64,000 nt of DNA, taken from assembly GCF_014649655.1 (NCBI RefSeq), contig NZ_BMTL01000031.1:1-64000 (forward strand). The letters are read 5' to 3'. This document shows positions 53,943 to 62,774 of the stretch, in pieces (the first letter of the stretch is position 1; each line of letters begins with the position of its first letter). The DNA comes from Streptomyces humidus. Lineage in GTDB: Bacteria > Actinomycetota > Actinomycetes > Streptomycetales > Streptomycetaceae. The position numbers and the translations under genes are program-made. Below the pieces are notes generated by a model. It was given only the letters and a program-made list of their open reading frames with translations, had not been told where the DNA came from and made no database searches.

Positions 53943-55385
53943 GTGTCGCGCAACAGGCCCACCAGGGGCAACTCCAGCACCGCCGGTGAACCGGCCGCCA
54001 TCTACTGCCGCATATCCCAGGCGGACGACGACGATCAGACGGGCGTCGACCGCCAGGAACGCATCTGCCGCGAGGTCGCCGAACGACGCGGCCTCGTCAT
54101 CGACCCCGCCCACATCTTCGTGGACAACAGCCGCTCGGCCTGGAGCCGCAAGCGGAAGCGACCCGGCTGGGACCGCCTGCTGGAGGACGCCCGGAATCGC
54201 GGCTTCCGGCACATCATCGCCTACCACCCCGACCGGCTCATGAGGCAGCCCCGGGACCTGGAGGAACTGCTCCAGGTCTCCGACGACCACGCCATCACGC
54301 TCCACGGTGAGGCGAACCGGCGGGACCTATCCGACCCCGACGACCGCTTCATCCTCCGCATCGAGGTCGCGCACGCCTGCCGCTCCTCGGACGACACCTC
54401 GCGGCGGCTGAAGTCCGCAATGCAGGACCGGGCTCGAGAGGGGAAGCCGCAGGGCGGTGTGAGGCGATTCGGCTACACCAAGGACGGGATGACGATCGTC
54501 GAGGAGGAGGCCGAGATCGTCCGGGAGGTCTTTGACCGTTACCTGAAGGGCGAGGGAGCGGCGCCGATCGCGAAGGACCTCCACCGCAGGGGCATCCGCA
54601 CGGCCAGCGGCAAGGCATGGAACAGCGGCACCGTCCGCGCTCTGCTCGACTCACGCCACGTCGCCGGAATCCGCATGCATCAGGGTGAGGAGGCCGGCCC
54701 CGGCACCTGGCCCGCGATCATCGACGCGGGCGTGTGGGCCGAGGTGCGGACGCGGCGTGAGTACCGGTCGGCGGTGTACCGGGAGGCGCTCAGCAAGCCC
54801 GCGCAGCGCTACTACCTGCTGCGCGGCTTGGTGATGTGTGGGCGGTGCGGGACGCTGATGTCCGGTACGGCCAAGGGCACAGGGCCGGTCTACCAGTGCA
54901 ACCGCCGGGGCCGGAACGACGAGAAGAAGTGCACCCGGTCGATCATGGCCCAGACGCTGGAGGACTTCGTCGCTGACGCCGCGGTCAAGCTTCTCGGCGA
55001 ACTGCGGGTGGACGGCCGACTCGCCAGCAGCAACCTCTCCGAGAGCGTGACCGAGGAGCTGGAGGACGACCAGCGGCTGCTCGGCGAGCTGAACCAGATG
55101 TGGACCGCGAAGGAGATCTCTACGGCGGAGTACCGCAAGATGCGCAAGGAGATCACCGACCGGATCGCCAAGGCGCAGCGCAAGGTCGTCGTCCGGCCGA
55201 TGGTGCTCCTCGACGGTCTGACGGGCGCGGGCGCGCGGGCTGCCTGGAACGCTGAGGACATGACGGACGAGCGGCGCAACGCGGTGCTGCGGTTCCTCTT
55301 CTCCGGGATCGTCATCGACGAGCCCAAGAAGTTCGGCCGGTACATGGACTGGGACCGGATCAGCATCGAGCAGAACCCGCTGTAG
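53943..55385 (+). CDS. int: Large serine recombinase (integrase)
   Basis: The 480-residue site-specific recombinase has the resolvase domain with the catalytic Ser about residue 25 in AIYCRISQADDDDQTGVDRQ. It has the conserved HPDRLMRQPRDLEELL and SDPDDRFILRIEVAHACRSS, and a recombinase domain with GGVRRFGYTKDGMTIVEEEA and RGIRTASGKAWNSGTVRALL. A zinc ribbon (VMCGRCGTLM...YQCNRRGRNDEKKC) and a C-terminal coiled coil (LEDDQRLLGELNQMWTAKEI) complete it. It starts at GTG 53943, directly at the attachment-like block. It probably inserts the element into the aminotransferase gene; excision would need a directionality factor, none seen here. Confidence 0.95.
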   Translation: MSRNRPTRGNSSTAGEPAAIYCRISQADDDDQTGVDRQERICREVAERRGLVIDPAHIFVDNSRSAWSRKRKRPGWDRLLEDARNRGFRHIIAYHPDRLMRQPRDLEELLQVSDDHAITLHGEANRRDLSDPDDRFILRIEVAHACRSSDDTSRRLKSAMQDRAREGKPQGGVRRFGYTKDGMTIVEEEAEIVREVFDRYLKGEGAAPIAKDLHRRGIRTASGKAWNSGTVRALLDSRHVAGIRMHQGEEAGPGTWPAIIDAGVWAEVRTRREYRSAVYREALSKPAQRYYLLRGLVMCGRCGTLMSGTAKGTGPVYQCNRRGRNDEKKCTRSIMAQTLEDFVADAAVKLLGELRVDGRLASSNLSESVTEELEDDQRLLGELNQMWTAKEISTAEYRKMRKEITDRIAKAQRKVVVRPMVLLDGLTGAGARAAWNAEDMTDERRNAVLRFLFSGIVIDEPKKFGRYMDWDRISIEQNPL

Positions 55386-55449
55386 CGGGGCGAGGCCGGT
55401 GGAATTTGCCCTGCCGACCGAGGCGATGAAGGGCGCAACATAGCCGACG

Positions 55450-55474
55450 ATCGCCGGTTAGCCTAACCGGCGAT
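55450..55474. repeat. Perfect inverted repeat after the integrase
   Basis: ATCGCCGGTTAG-C-CTAACCGGCGAT (12-bp arms, 1-nt centre) lies 65 bp after the integrase stop codon. It could be a terminator or a regulator site; the small centre argues for protein binding. Confidence 0.6.
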
Positions 55475-55562
55475 TCTCCGGACCATGGACCTCCCCAGCC
55501 AACCGCCGGCCCCTCACCACACACCGGCGGGTCGCCGACCGAACGCCGCCCTGAGGACGTCC

Positions 55563-55766
55563 ATGCCCCAACGCCAGACCGAACCCGCCGTCATCCAGCC
55601 CGTCATCGCCCCCGAAGGAGCTCGCGCCGTCCGTCAGAAGGTGGACTCGGCGAGGGACGCCGCTCTCCAGCGCGTGTGCGCGGGGTTCACGACGACGATC
55701 AGCCCACAGAGCGCCGCGCGGCTCGCGGACCTGCTCTCTGCCTCGACCTACGCCCAGGCAGCTTGA
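55563..55766 (+). CDS. Small hypothetical protein
   Basis: The 67-residue protein starts MPQRQTEPAVIQPVIAPEGA and is helical in the middle (VRQKVDSARDAALQRVCAGF). The frame is open from an ATG at 55485, but the proposed start has GAGGACG upstream. No family was recognised. It sits between integrase and replication-type genes. Confidence 0.5.
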   Translation: MPQRQTEPAVIQPVIAPEGARAVRQKVDSARDAALQRVCAGFTTTISPQSAARLADLLSASTYAQAA

Positions 55767-56175
55767 CTGGAGCCGGAGGTACGGTCCCGCCTCGTCGCGG
55801 GTCCGAGGACGGCCGGCACTGGCTCGCAGAGCGGCCCTGCAGCCGCTAGCAACCGGTATCAGCGCACCAGCTAGCAGCTTCGGAGACGCAGCCAAGGACG
55901 CGTTCGCCGTGAGCTGTGTGGTTTCTCGGCCGAACGCTGGATCTTCGCGCGCGGGTGTGGCTGTCTTGGTGTTCCGCCTGGAGTGCTGGCCCGCAGAAAC
56001 AGAAACCCCAGCGCGCCCTGGGCCAAGGAATCAACCGTGGCCGGGTCTCATCCCCCGTGCCCTCGCGGCCCTCACCGACACGTCGGCACCGGGGACCGTA
56101 CCCCACCCCCACCCTGTGCACCGCCCGAAGAGGGCCCGTCGCATCCGCCTGCCCTGATGAAGGAGCCGCCACCCG
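55767..56175. other. Non-coding gap in the integrated element
   Basis: About 410 bp without a convincing gene before a cluster of coupled plus-strand genes. It would be a natural place for the cluster promoter and possibly an origin, but no iterons or nick-site motif were recognised. Confidence 0.4.
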
Positions 56176-57018
56176 ATGAGCTACGACGCCCGCGAATGGG
56201 TGTGGGACCACAGCAACAGCAAGGGCACCGCCCGCATGGTCCTCGCCCTGATCGCCGACCGGTGCCGCGATCGCCGCTGCATCGCGTACGCGTCCGTGCC
56301 CACCCTCATGAAGCGCTCGAACGCCTCCCGTACGGCCGTGCGCGACGCCCTCACGAAGCTGATCGCCAGCGGGGAGCTGACGCAGCTCGCGGGCCGCAAG
56401 GGGCCGCGCGGAGAGACGTACTACCACCTCCCCATCGCCGCCTCCTTCCTCGCCGACCAAGCAGACGAGGGGGACCGGAATTCGGCCCCTCCGGGGGGTC
56501 GGATTCCGACCCTCGGAAGGTCGGAATCCGACCCTGCCGACGTCTTCGAAGGGGAGCGGGATAACGGCCCCGGGGACCGGATTCCGACCCCTGGGGGGAC
56601 CGGATTCCAGCCCTCAGGGGGCACGGATTCCGACCCCCAGAACGGTAGTGAACCGAAGGTGAACGGTAAGAGCAGCAGCTCTGCCTCCCTCATCACCGCC
56701 GCCCAGTGGGAGATCGACGACGCCACCTGGACCTGGCTGCGGCACGACGGGCACCTCGCCCGACTCGGCGAGTACGGCCTGTGGGCGGCCGACGAGAAGT
56801 GGCGCACCTACCGGGCGACGTGGGCGCTCCGCCCCGCCGCCGCGTGGGGCGCCGACTGGCGCACATGGATCGCCCGGGAACGCACTCCCACCCCGGAATG
56901 GCCGAACCTCCGCGCCCTGCCCGGCGGTGCCGTCCCACTCGCAGGCGGCATGACCCGCGCCGAAGCACACACCGCCGCCCTCCTCGCCGCCCTCGACGAA
57001 CCGACAGGAATGGAGTAA
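56176..57018 (+). CDS. Winged-HTH replication-type protein with internal repeat linker
   Basis: The 280-residue protein starts ATG 56176 (MSYDAREWVWDHSNSKGTAR). Residues 1-95 form a winged HTH (MVLALIADRCRDRRCIAYAS, PTLMKRSNASRTAVRDALTK). Residues about 98-160 are a linker built from repeats of the type GGRIPTLG, GDRIPTPG, GTGFQPSG, GTDSDP, whose DNA is also repetitive (GGGACCGGATTCCGACC-like). The C-terminal part is a Trp-rich domain (WEIDDATWTWLRHDGHLARL). It resembles replication/HTH proteins of actinobacterial elements; the exact role is unknown. Confidence 0.72.
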   Translation: MSYDAREWVWDHSNSKGTARMVLALIADRCRDRRCIAYASVPTLMKRSNASRTAVRDALTKLIASGELTQLAGRKGPRGETYYHLPIAASFLADQADEGDRNSAPPGGRIPTLGRSESDPADVFEGERDNGPGDRIPTPGGTGFQPSGGTDSDPQNGSEPKVNGKSSSSASLITAAQWEIDDATWTWLRHDGHLARLGEYGLWAADEKWRTYRATWALRPAAAWGADWRTWIARERTPTPEWPNLRALPGGAVPLAGGMTRAEAHTAALLAALDEPTGME

Positions 57019-57027
57019 CCCACCCCC

Positions 57028-57717
57028 TTGGAACGTCGCGAAGTCGCCGCCGTCCTCGCCTACATCGGCCGCCTGGACCCCCGCACGATCCGTACCGACC
57101 CAGGCGAGGCCCGCGACCAGCTCGCCCAGTGGCACGAACTGCTCCACGACGTCCCCTTCGCCACGGACCACGGCTGGGATGTCCGCGAGGCGATTCGGGC
57201 GCACGTCCTCGGCTCTCCCTACCCGATCCTGCCCGTGGACGTCGCCCGCGCGTGGCGCACGTACCGCCACGACCGTCTCGACCGGCACACCGACCCCGCG
57301 CCGGCCGCCGACCCCGACGACCCGACCGCATGGCGGGCCGAACTGCTCGGCACCCGGCAGGCCGTGGCCACCGGAACGGCTGCGCCCTCGACGCACCGGC
57401 AGCTCACCAACGGTGGCCCGCACCCCGACGTGGAGGCCCGCGTGCGCGCCATCGGATCGTGCGTCCCATCGACAATCCGCGCCGCGCTCGCTCCCTACCG
57501 TCCGGCCCGTGCCGCACGCGAGGCCGCCGTCGCCGCAGGGCTCCCGGACTCCCTTGGCGTCGGGTGCCCGTGGTGCCATGCCCGCGAGGGCGAACCCTGC
57601 CGCAGTCGACGCGTGGGCCCCGACGGCCGCGCCCGAGGCAATGCGCCCCGCACCACGCCTCACCCGACGCGCCTCGACCTCGCCGCCGCGGAAATCACCC
57701 GACAGGGAGCTGCGTGA
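57028..57717 (+). CDS. Zinc-finger protein of an integrative element
   Basis: The 229-residue protein starts TTG 57028 (LERREVAAVLAYIGRLDPRT). The C-terminal motif CPWCHAREGEPCRSRRVGPDGR followed by H (PRTTPHPTRL) is a small zinc finger often found in Streptomyces phage and ICE proteins. The N-terminal part (DQLAQWHELLHDVPFATDHG) is helical. The stop overlaps the next start (GTGA). Confidence 0.75.
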   Translation: MERREVAAVLAYIGRLDPRTIRTDPGEARDQLAQWHELLHDVPFATDHGWDVREAIRAHVLGSPYPILPVDVARAWRTYRHDRLDRHTDPAPAADPDDPTAWRAELLGTRQAVATGTAAPSTHRQLTNGGPHPDVEARVRAIGSCVPSTIRAALAPYRPARAAREAAVAAGLPDSLGVGCPWCHAREGEPCRSRRVGPDGRARGNAPRTTPHPTRLDLAAAEITRQGAA

Positions 57718-58970
57718 CCTACCCCTTCGAACGCTCGTCCCTGCTCGCCATCGGCGCGCCGTTCCTCGTCGTCGCCTTGCTCGCTGGATGGCTGCTGCGC
57801 CGACGCACCCGGAGGCCCGGGGTCGGGCAGCGACGTGGCACCGCCGCCATCCCGGTTGCCGCTGTCGCCGCGATCGGCTGCACCGCCTACAGCGCGGACA
57901 CCAGCTGGCGCTTCGCCGCCGACTACCTCGACATGGGCAGCACCGTCGAGCGCGCCTTCATGTTCGCCACCGCTGAACTGGCCTTGTTCGCAATGGCCTT
58001 GATGGCGCGCCAGAACCTGAAGGGTCCCAGGCAGGCGCCGGGGCCGCCTGGCGTCCTGGTATGGGTGATCACCGGAGGCCAGATCATCCCCGCCTACGCT
58101 GAGTCCGGTCCCGTCGGCGGCATGGTCCGCGCCCTGATCGGCCCGGTCATGGCCGCAGTCCTCTGGCACCTGGCCATGGGCATCGAGCTACGCAACCACA
58201 CCCCCGAGGCCGCCTCACGCAGCCTGCTCGCGATCCTCGGCCGGCAGGCACGCGAGCGACTCCTGGCGCGCCTGGGCATCCACGACCAGGACGTCGATGC
58301 CGCACGACTCATCCGCGAGCGTGCCCTGAGCCGGGCCGTCACGTTGATCCTCCGCATCGAAGCGATGCCCGAGACGAAGCGCAACAAGTGGCGTGGCCGG
58401 CGTGCGACTCGGCGCCTGCACGAAGCGCTGGAGACGGCCGACGTCGACGGTGATCTTCGCCAGGACGAGCTGCTGCTGCGGAAGCTCGGGACCCGACAGC
58501 AGGCCACACAGTTGGCCTCGCTCCCGCTGCCCGAACGGTGGGAGACGCCCGGAGCCCGAGTCAGCCAGCCCAGCACTGCCGCGGCGAAGCGGGCAAGGCC
58601 CGAGCGCCCGGAGGCCGTACCGAATCCGGGCGACGAAGGCATACACCGGTCGGACCGCCCGGAATCCATCGGCCGCCCTCAATCCGCTACTGATCCAGGC
58701 GCGGAGGTGCGTACGGGCAGAGACGCGGGTGCCGAGCCTGGCGAGAAGCCGGAGCCGAAACGCCCGGGTCGCAAGCCCGACCTGCCGCGGGATGCCCTCA
58801 TCGCGTACGCGGAGCGCATCTACCGGGAGACGGGTCGCCTCTCGCGTGACTCCCTCAAGGCAGCCGTCCGTGCCGACGGCCACCAGATCGGCACCGACCT
58901 TGCCCAGAGCGTCGTCAACGCGGTCAAGGCCGAGCACCAGGCGCCCGCCCGTACAGGCCACCCCCACTGA
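57714..58970 (+). CDS. DUF2637-type membrane protein (Spd-like)
   Basis: The 418-residue protein starts at GTG 57714 (VTYPFERSSLLAIGAPFLVV). Four hydrophobic helices lie within residues 1-150 (PFLVVALLAGWLL, AAIPVAAVAAIGCTAYSADT, AFMFATAELALFAMALMA, VRALIGPVMAAVLWHLAMG), the DUF2637 pattern. A long cytoplasmic tail follows, ending in an HTH-like segment (RDALIAYAERIYRETGRLSR, DSLKAAVRADGHQIGTDLAQ). Related proteins in Streptomyces plasmids are linked to intramycelial spread. Coupled to the upstream zinc-finger gene. Confidence 0.8.
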   Translation: MTYPFERSSLLAIGAPFLVVALLAGWLLRRRTRRPGVGQRRGTAAIPVAAVAAIGCTAYSADTSWRFAADYLDMGSTVERAFMFATAELALFAMALMARQNLKGPRQAPGPPGVLVWVITGGQIIPAYAESGPVGGMVRALIGPVMAAVLWHLAMGIELRNHTPEAASRSLLAILGRQARERLLARLGIHDQDVDAARLIRERALSRAVTLILRIEAMPETKRNKWRGRRATRRLHEALETADVDGDLRQDELLLRKLGTRQQATQLASLPLPERWETPGARVSQPSTAAAKRARPERPEAVPNPGDEGIHRSDRPESIGRPQSATDPGAEVRTGRDAGAEPGEKPEPKRPGRKPDLPRDALIAYAERIYRETGRLSRDSLKAAVRADGHQIGTDLAQSVVNAVKAEHQAPARTGHPH

Positions 58971-59018
58971 ACGCACCCCCGCACCTCTAACCACCCATCG
59001 CTGAAAGGCCCACCTGCC

Positions 59019-60134
59019 ATGCCCCGTTCGACCGTGTCCGCCTGGACCTGCAACGACGACGCCTGCCCGATCTGCACCGCTCCGGAACGCGACGGGATGA
59101 GCATGCTGCGTTGCGCCATCCTCACCCTGCTCGACCAGGGCCGTTGGATGGCCGGCGCCGACATCCCCCTGCCCGACATCCTGTCCGCCGGCGGCGACTA
59201 CCTGAGCCAGCTCAGGGGCTCGACCGGTGAAGGGACCCCGGTGCCCGCGACCGAGCACTGGGCCTGGCTTGAGGCTGAACTGCGGCTGGTTGTCGCCCGC
59301 GCCGCCGGACTGGATGCCGTCAGCACCCTCGACCCGCGCATCGACGACGCCCTGGCCAACGCCGCTCGCCTCCCGGAGCGGCGTCTGGTGGATCTGCTCG
59401 ACCTCGCAGCCGAGCAGTTCGCCGAGCTCAACACGCAACCGCCTGAACCCACCACCCCCGCAACCCCGACACAAGGACATCTCTTCGTGCGCGACCAGTA
59501 CGCCGAACTCCCCATCCCCCAAAAGCAGATGGTCACCACTCCCGTCACACGCGCAGCAAGCAATGGCGATGGACCGTCCATAGGCCGGTCCATCGCGAAC
59601 ACCTCCGCCCCGGGGGTGGCGGAGGAGCAGCTCCGGCACGAGGGCGTGCCAGAGCAGGAGCGGGTGAGCGCCGGCGAACAGCCGACCGGTCTCGTCACGG
59701 GGGCCAAGCAGCGTACGCCGCACCGCCGCGCGAACCTCGACGCGCAGCGTTCCGAGCACGTCACCGCCCGCTTTGCGCCGCATGAGAAGCACGACATCCA
59801 GTCGGCGGCGAAAGCCGAGCACGTGACCATGGCGCGATACATCGCCGACGCCACCATGGCCCGCGTCCGCGGTGAGATCACCGTCGCCGCTCCTCGCACG
59901 GTCTACGACGATGCGGTCGACGAGCTCGCCACCCAGCGGGCGCAGATCGCCCGGATCGGCAACAACGTCAACCAGATCGCCCGGCGCCTCAACTCGGGCG
60001 GCGATCCACACCCTGTGGACGCCGCGATCCTGCAACGGGCGGAGCGCCTGCTCGCCACCGCCCACGACACGGTCCGGGCGATCGACGACGCGGCCTTCCG
60101 GGCAGCCGGGCAGAAGGCGGACGGCCTGAGTTGA
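59019..60134 (+). CDS. mobC: Mobilisation protein, MobC-like
   Basis: The 371-residue protein starts ATG 59019. The C-terminal 130 residues are MobC-like: RRANLDAQRSEHVTARFAPH, a helical DNA-binding part (EHVTMARYIADATMARVRG) and the characteristic IARIGNNVNQIARRLNSGG. The N-terminal part has CNDDACPICTAPERDG, a possible zinc knuckle, and an Ala/Thr/Pro linker. MobC proteins assist the relaxase at oriT. Its stop overlaps the relaxase start. Confidence 0.88.
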   Translation: MPRSTVSAWTCNDDACPICTAPERDGMSMLRCAILTLLDQGRWMAGADIPLPDILSAGGDYLSQLRGSTGEGTPVPATEHWAWLEAELRLVVARAAGLDAVSTLDPRIDDALANAARLPERRLVDLLDLAAEQFAELNTQPPEPTTPATPTQGHLFVRDQYAELPIPQKQMVTTPVTRAASNGDGPSIGRSIANTSAPGVAEEQLRHEGVPEQERVSAGEQPTGLVTGAKQRTPHRRANLDAQRSEHVTARFAPHEKHDIQSAAKAEHVTMARYIADATMARVRGEITVAAPRTVYDDAVDELATQRAQIARIGNNVNQIARRLNSGGDPHPVDAAILQRAERLLATAHDTVRAIDDAAFRAAGQKADGLS

Positions 60135-61852
60135 TCGCGAACATCGTCAAGCCGGGCAACAACACCTACGGCGTCCTGGCGTACCTCTTCGACAAGGGCC
60201 GCGCCAACGAACACACCGACCAGCACATCGTCGCGTCCTGGGATGACTTCGTTCCTGACCCAGGCCCGTATGACAGCCCCGGGCACAAGCAGCGGCTCGG
60301 CCAGCTCACCAAGGCCCTGGATCTGCGGGTCAAGCAGGCCGGCGACAAGGCACCCGAGGGGCACGTGTGGCACTGCTCGGTGCGCGCCGCGCCCGAGGAC
60401 CGCATCCTGACCGATGACGAGTGGGCGACGATCGCCAAGCGCATGGTCCATGCGACCGGCATCGCACCGGAGGACGATCCGGACGGTTGCCGGTGGGTTG
60501 CCGTGCGCCACGCGGACGACCACATCCACATCGTCGCCACCAAAGTCCGCGGCGATCTGCGCCCGCCGCGGAACTGGAACGACTACCACCGCGCCATGGC
60601 CGAACTCGCCAGGATCGAGAAGGACTTCGGCCTCACACGGGTTCCGCGCGGCCCCGAAGCCGCCACCGGCACTCCGGCGGCGAAGCGCCCCACCCGCGCC
60701 GAACAGGAGAAGGCCAAACGGCTGGGCCACCACAAGACGGCTCGCGAGCAGCTGCGGCACACCGTGCGCACCGCGCTCTCCCACGCGAAGGACCTGGACG
60801 AGTTCTTCAACCTGCTCGCCGACGCCGGCCTTCAAGTCGAAACACGCACTCTGCCCTCCGGCGACCTCGGCGGCTACAAGGTCGCCCTGCCTGACGACGG
60901 CACACCCATCTGGTACTCCGGCTCCAGCCTCGCCACCGACCTGTCCCTCCCGCAGATCCAGCAGCGTCTGGCCGCCGCCGAAGCGCACACCGCCACGGCA
61001 GCCTCACCAGCCGGCCACTACCGCCGCAGCCCTTGGCACCAGGCCACCGCCGCCGCAGAACGCATCCCCCACCACCTCGATCACGCGGACGACAGCGCTG
61101 CACAAGCCCACCTGACCGTCTTCAGCGAAGTCCTCTACGCCTTGCCCGCCCACGCCCCCGCCCACCTGAAGGCCGAACTCCACCGCGCCGCCGTCGCCTT
61201 CGAGCACGCCGCCCACACCCGTGCCCACGCCGACCACCAACACGCCCGCGCCCTGCGCGGCGCTCTGAAAGCCATGCGCTACCAGCCCGCGGACCACACC
61301 GGCCTGGCCATGCTCCTGGACGCCGCCATTCTCGTCGTCCTCGCAGCCCAGCGCCGCAGCGCGCTGCACCACCACGACCGGCAGGTGGCCGCCGCCCGCC
61401 AAACGCTCATCCATCTCCAGACCGCCTACGACCAGATCGCCCCCACCAGCCTCGCCGTACTCGCAGGGCGCCGCCCTTCCGACAGCACCGTCCACCGGTA
61501 CGCCCGCACCCTGCACGAGGTCCTGCCCTCCCACTCCGGACAGATCCTCACCGAGGCTGCCTGGCCCGCACTCACAGCCGCTCTCGCCGCCGCCGAAGCT
61601 GCAGGCCACAGCCCTGCAACCGTCCTCCGACAGGCAGCCCGGCAACGCTCCTTGAGCGACGCCAAATCGGCATCCGAAGTTCTCGTCTGGCGCATCCAAC
61701 GCCTCGGCGACCGGCACGCCCCCGGCCCAGGTGCACGAGCCGCACAAGCCCGTAGCCCCCACATCCCCCACGTCCTGTCCACAGCGCGGGCCACCGCCGC
61801 GACACCCCCCACATCCGCGCCACCGCCATCCCGCACTCACCGGCCGCGGTGA
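60131..61852 (+). CDS. Relaxase / mobilisation nuclease
   Basis: The 573-residue relaxase starts at TTG 60131 (LIANIVKPGNNTYGVLAYLF). The N-terminal nuclease domain has the early His/Tyr region and the metal-binding histidine triad in VRHADDHIHIVATKVRGDLR. LARIEKDFGLTRVPRG, typical of MobA/VirD2-type enzymes, follows. The C-terminal half is long, helical and His/Ala-rich. It would nick oriT and lead the strand into a recipient. No TraB/FtsK or coupling protein is visible in the window, so the element may be mobilisable rather than self-transmissible. Confidence 0.92.
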   Translation: MIANIVKPGNNTYGVLAYLFDKGRANEHTDQHIVASWDDFVPDPGPYDSPGHKQRLGQLTKALDLRVKQAGDKAPEGHVWHCSVRAAPEDRILTDDEWATIAKRMVHATGIAPEDDPDGCRWVAVRHADDHIHIVATKVRGDLRPPRNWNDYHRAMAELARIEKDFGLTRVPRGPEAATGTPAAKRPTRAEQEKAKRLGHHKTAREQLRHTVRTALSHAKDLDEFFNLLADAGLQVETRTLPSGDLGGYKVALPDDGTPIWYSGSSLATDLSLPQIQQRLAAAEAHTATAASPAGHYRRSPWHQATAAAERIPHHLDHADDSAAQAHLTVFSEVLYALPAHAPAHLKAELHRAAVAFEHAAHTRAHADHQHARALRGALKAMRYQPADHTGLAMLLDAAILVVLAAQRRSALHHHDRQVAAARQTLIHLQTAYDQIAPTSLAVLAGRRPSDSTVHRYARTLHEVLPSHSGQILTEAAWPALTAALAAAEAAGHSPATVLRQAARQRSLSDAKSASEVLVWRIQRLGDRHAPGPGARAAQARSPHIPHVLSTARATAATPPTSAPPPSRTHRPR

Positions 61853-61919
61853 GCACCAGCCCCCTCACGCAGCGGCCGCGCACGCCTCGCACCCACTACC
61901 GAGAGCACCGAAAGTCCCG

Positions 61920-62150
61920 ATGACAACCGATCAACGACAGCCCGGCCCCCGATCTGACGACGCTGCAGGACATCTGCGGCGCGCCACCGGCACCCCATCC
62001 GACAAGGAGCACATCATCCAGACCCACCCCACCGCCGACATGTTCCCGATGCTCAGCGTCGACGAGCTGCACGACCTGGCCGAGTCCATCAAGACCGAGG
62101 GCCAGCACCAGGCCATCGTCCTGACCGTGCCTGCGAAACGGACGGTCTGA
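61920..62150 (+). pseudogene. Truncated ParB-like protein
   Basis: The 76 residues start MTTDQRQPGPRSDDAAGHLR. The part HPTADMFPMLSVDELHDLAE, SIKTEGQHQAIVL is the start of a ParB/Srx nuclease-type domain. After QAIVL the family usually continues into a DGRNRxxA box, but here the frame ends TVPAKRTV and stop. The domain is therefore cut, and partition or nuclease function is unlikely. Confidence 0.65.
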
Positions 62151-62205
62151 CCAGGCCGGCCCTCCGGGCGCCGGCAGTACGAAGGGGAGCGGGGGTTTCG
62201 GGGGT

Positions 62206-62673
62206 TCAGTGGCCGAGGTGGCGCAGGCCCTCTTCGAGGGTGGGGTGGAACCGGTCGACGGGACCGGAGTTGCGGTTGTACCAGGCCGCATCCAGGCCGG
62301 GCTCCTTCGTCTCGTGGCCCGCCCGACAACGCAGCCACACCGAGTCGTCGCGCATGCAGAAGACGATCCAGTCCCGATACATGCCGCACCCGGGGCACGT
62401 ACGGACCTCACCGTCGACGACGAGCGGCTGCAGCCAGCGCATCATCACCCCGGCCACCTCCTGGCGCGACGGCACCCGCAACTCCGGCGGCAGGAAATCA
62501 GGCACCACCGTTTCCTCCGCGACAGGGTCCTGTGAGGTCGGCTCGGGGCAGTCGGGCCACGGCCGTGCGGACTGCAGCCGCAGGAGCAACTCGTAGCCCG
62601 CACGCTGGGCTTCACGGAACGCGCGGTCCTCGCGAGTGCGTCGAAAGAACAAGACTCTCTCCTTCTCTGTCAT
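62206..62673 (-). CDS. Zinc-ribbon protein of unknown function
   Basis: The 155-residue protein starts MTEKERVLFFRRTREDRAFR (ATG 62673; an upstream ATG at 62748 would add 25 residues). A zinc ribbon is formed by TCPGCGMYRDWIVFC and LRCRAGHE. The rest (EAQRAGYELLLRLQ) is helical. It opposes the ParB remnant. Confidence 0.6.
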   Translation of the reverse strand: MTEKERVLFFRRTREDRAFREAQRAGYELLLRLQSARPWPDCPEPTSQDPVAEETVVPDFLPPELRVPSRQEVAGVMMRWLQPLVVDGEVRTCPGCGMYRDWIVFCMRDDSVWLRCRAGHETKEPGLDAAWYNRNSGPVDRFHPTLEEGLRHLGH

Positions 62674-62774
62674 AGGGCAGGCACGGGGGACGCGCCTCAT
62701 ACGTCTGGCCTGCTGCAACTCGGGGAGATTCGGTGATGGGGCGAACAACAGCAGCTTCGCTGCGGCAGGGGTTG

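Noticed and set aside
58971..59018. Possible oriT between the DUF2637 gene and mobC.
   Set aside because: The gap is only 48 bp and shows no inverted repeat or recognisable nick site.
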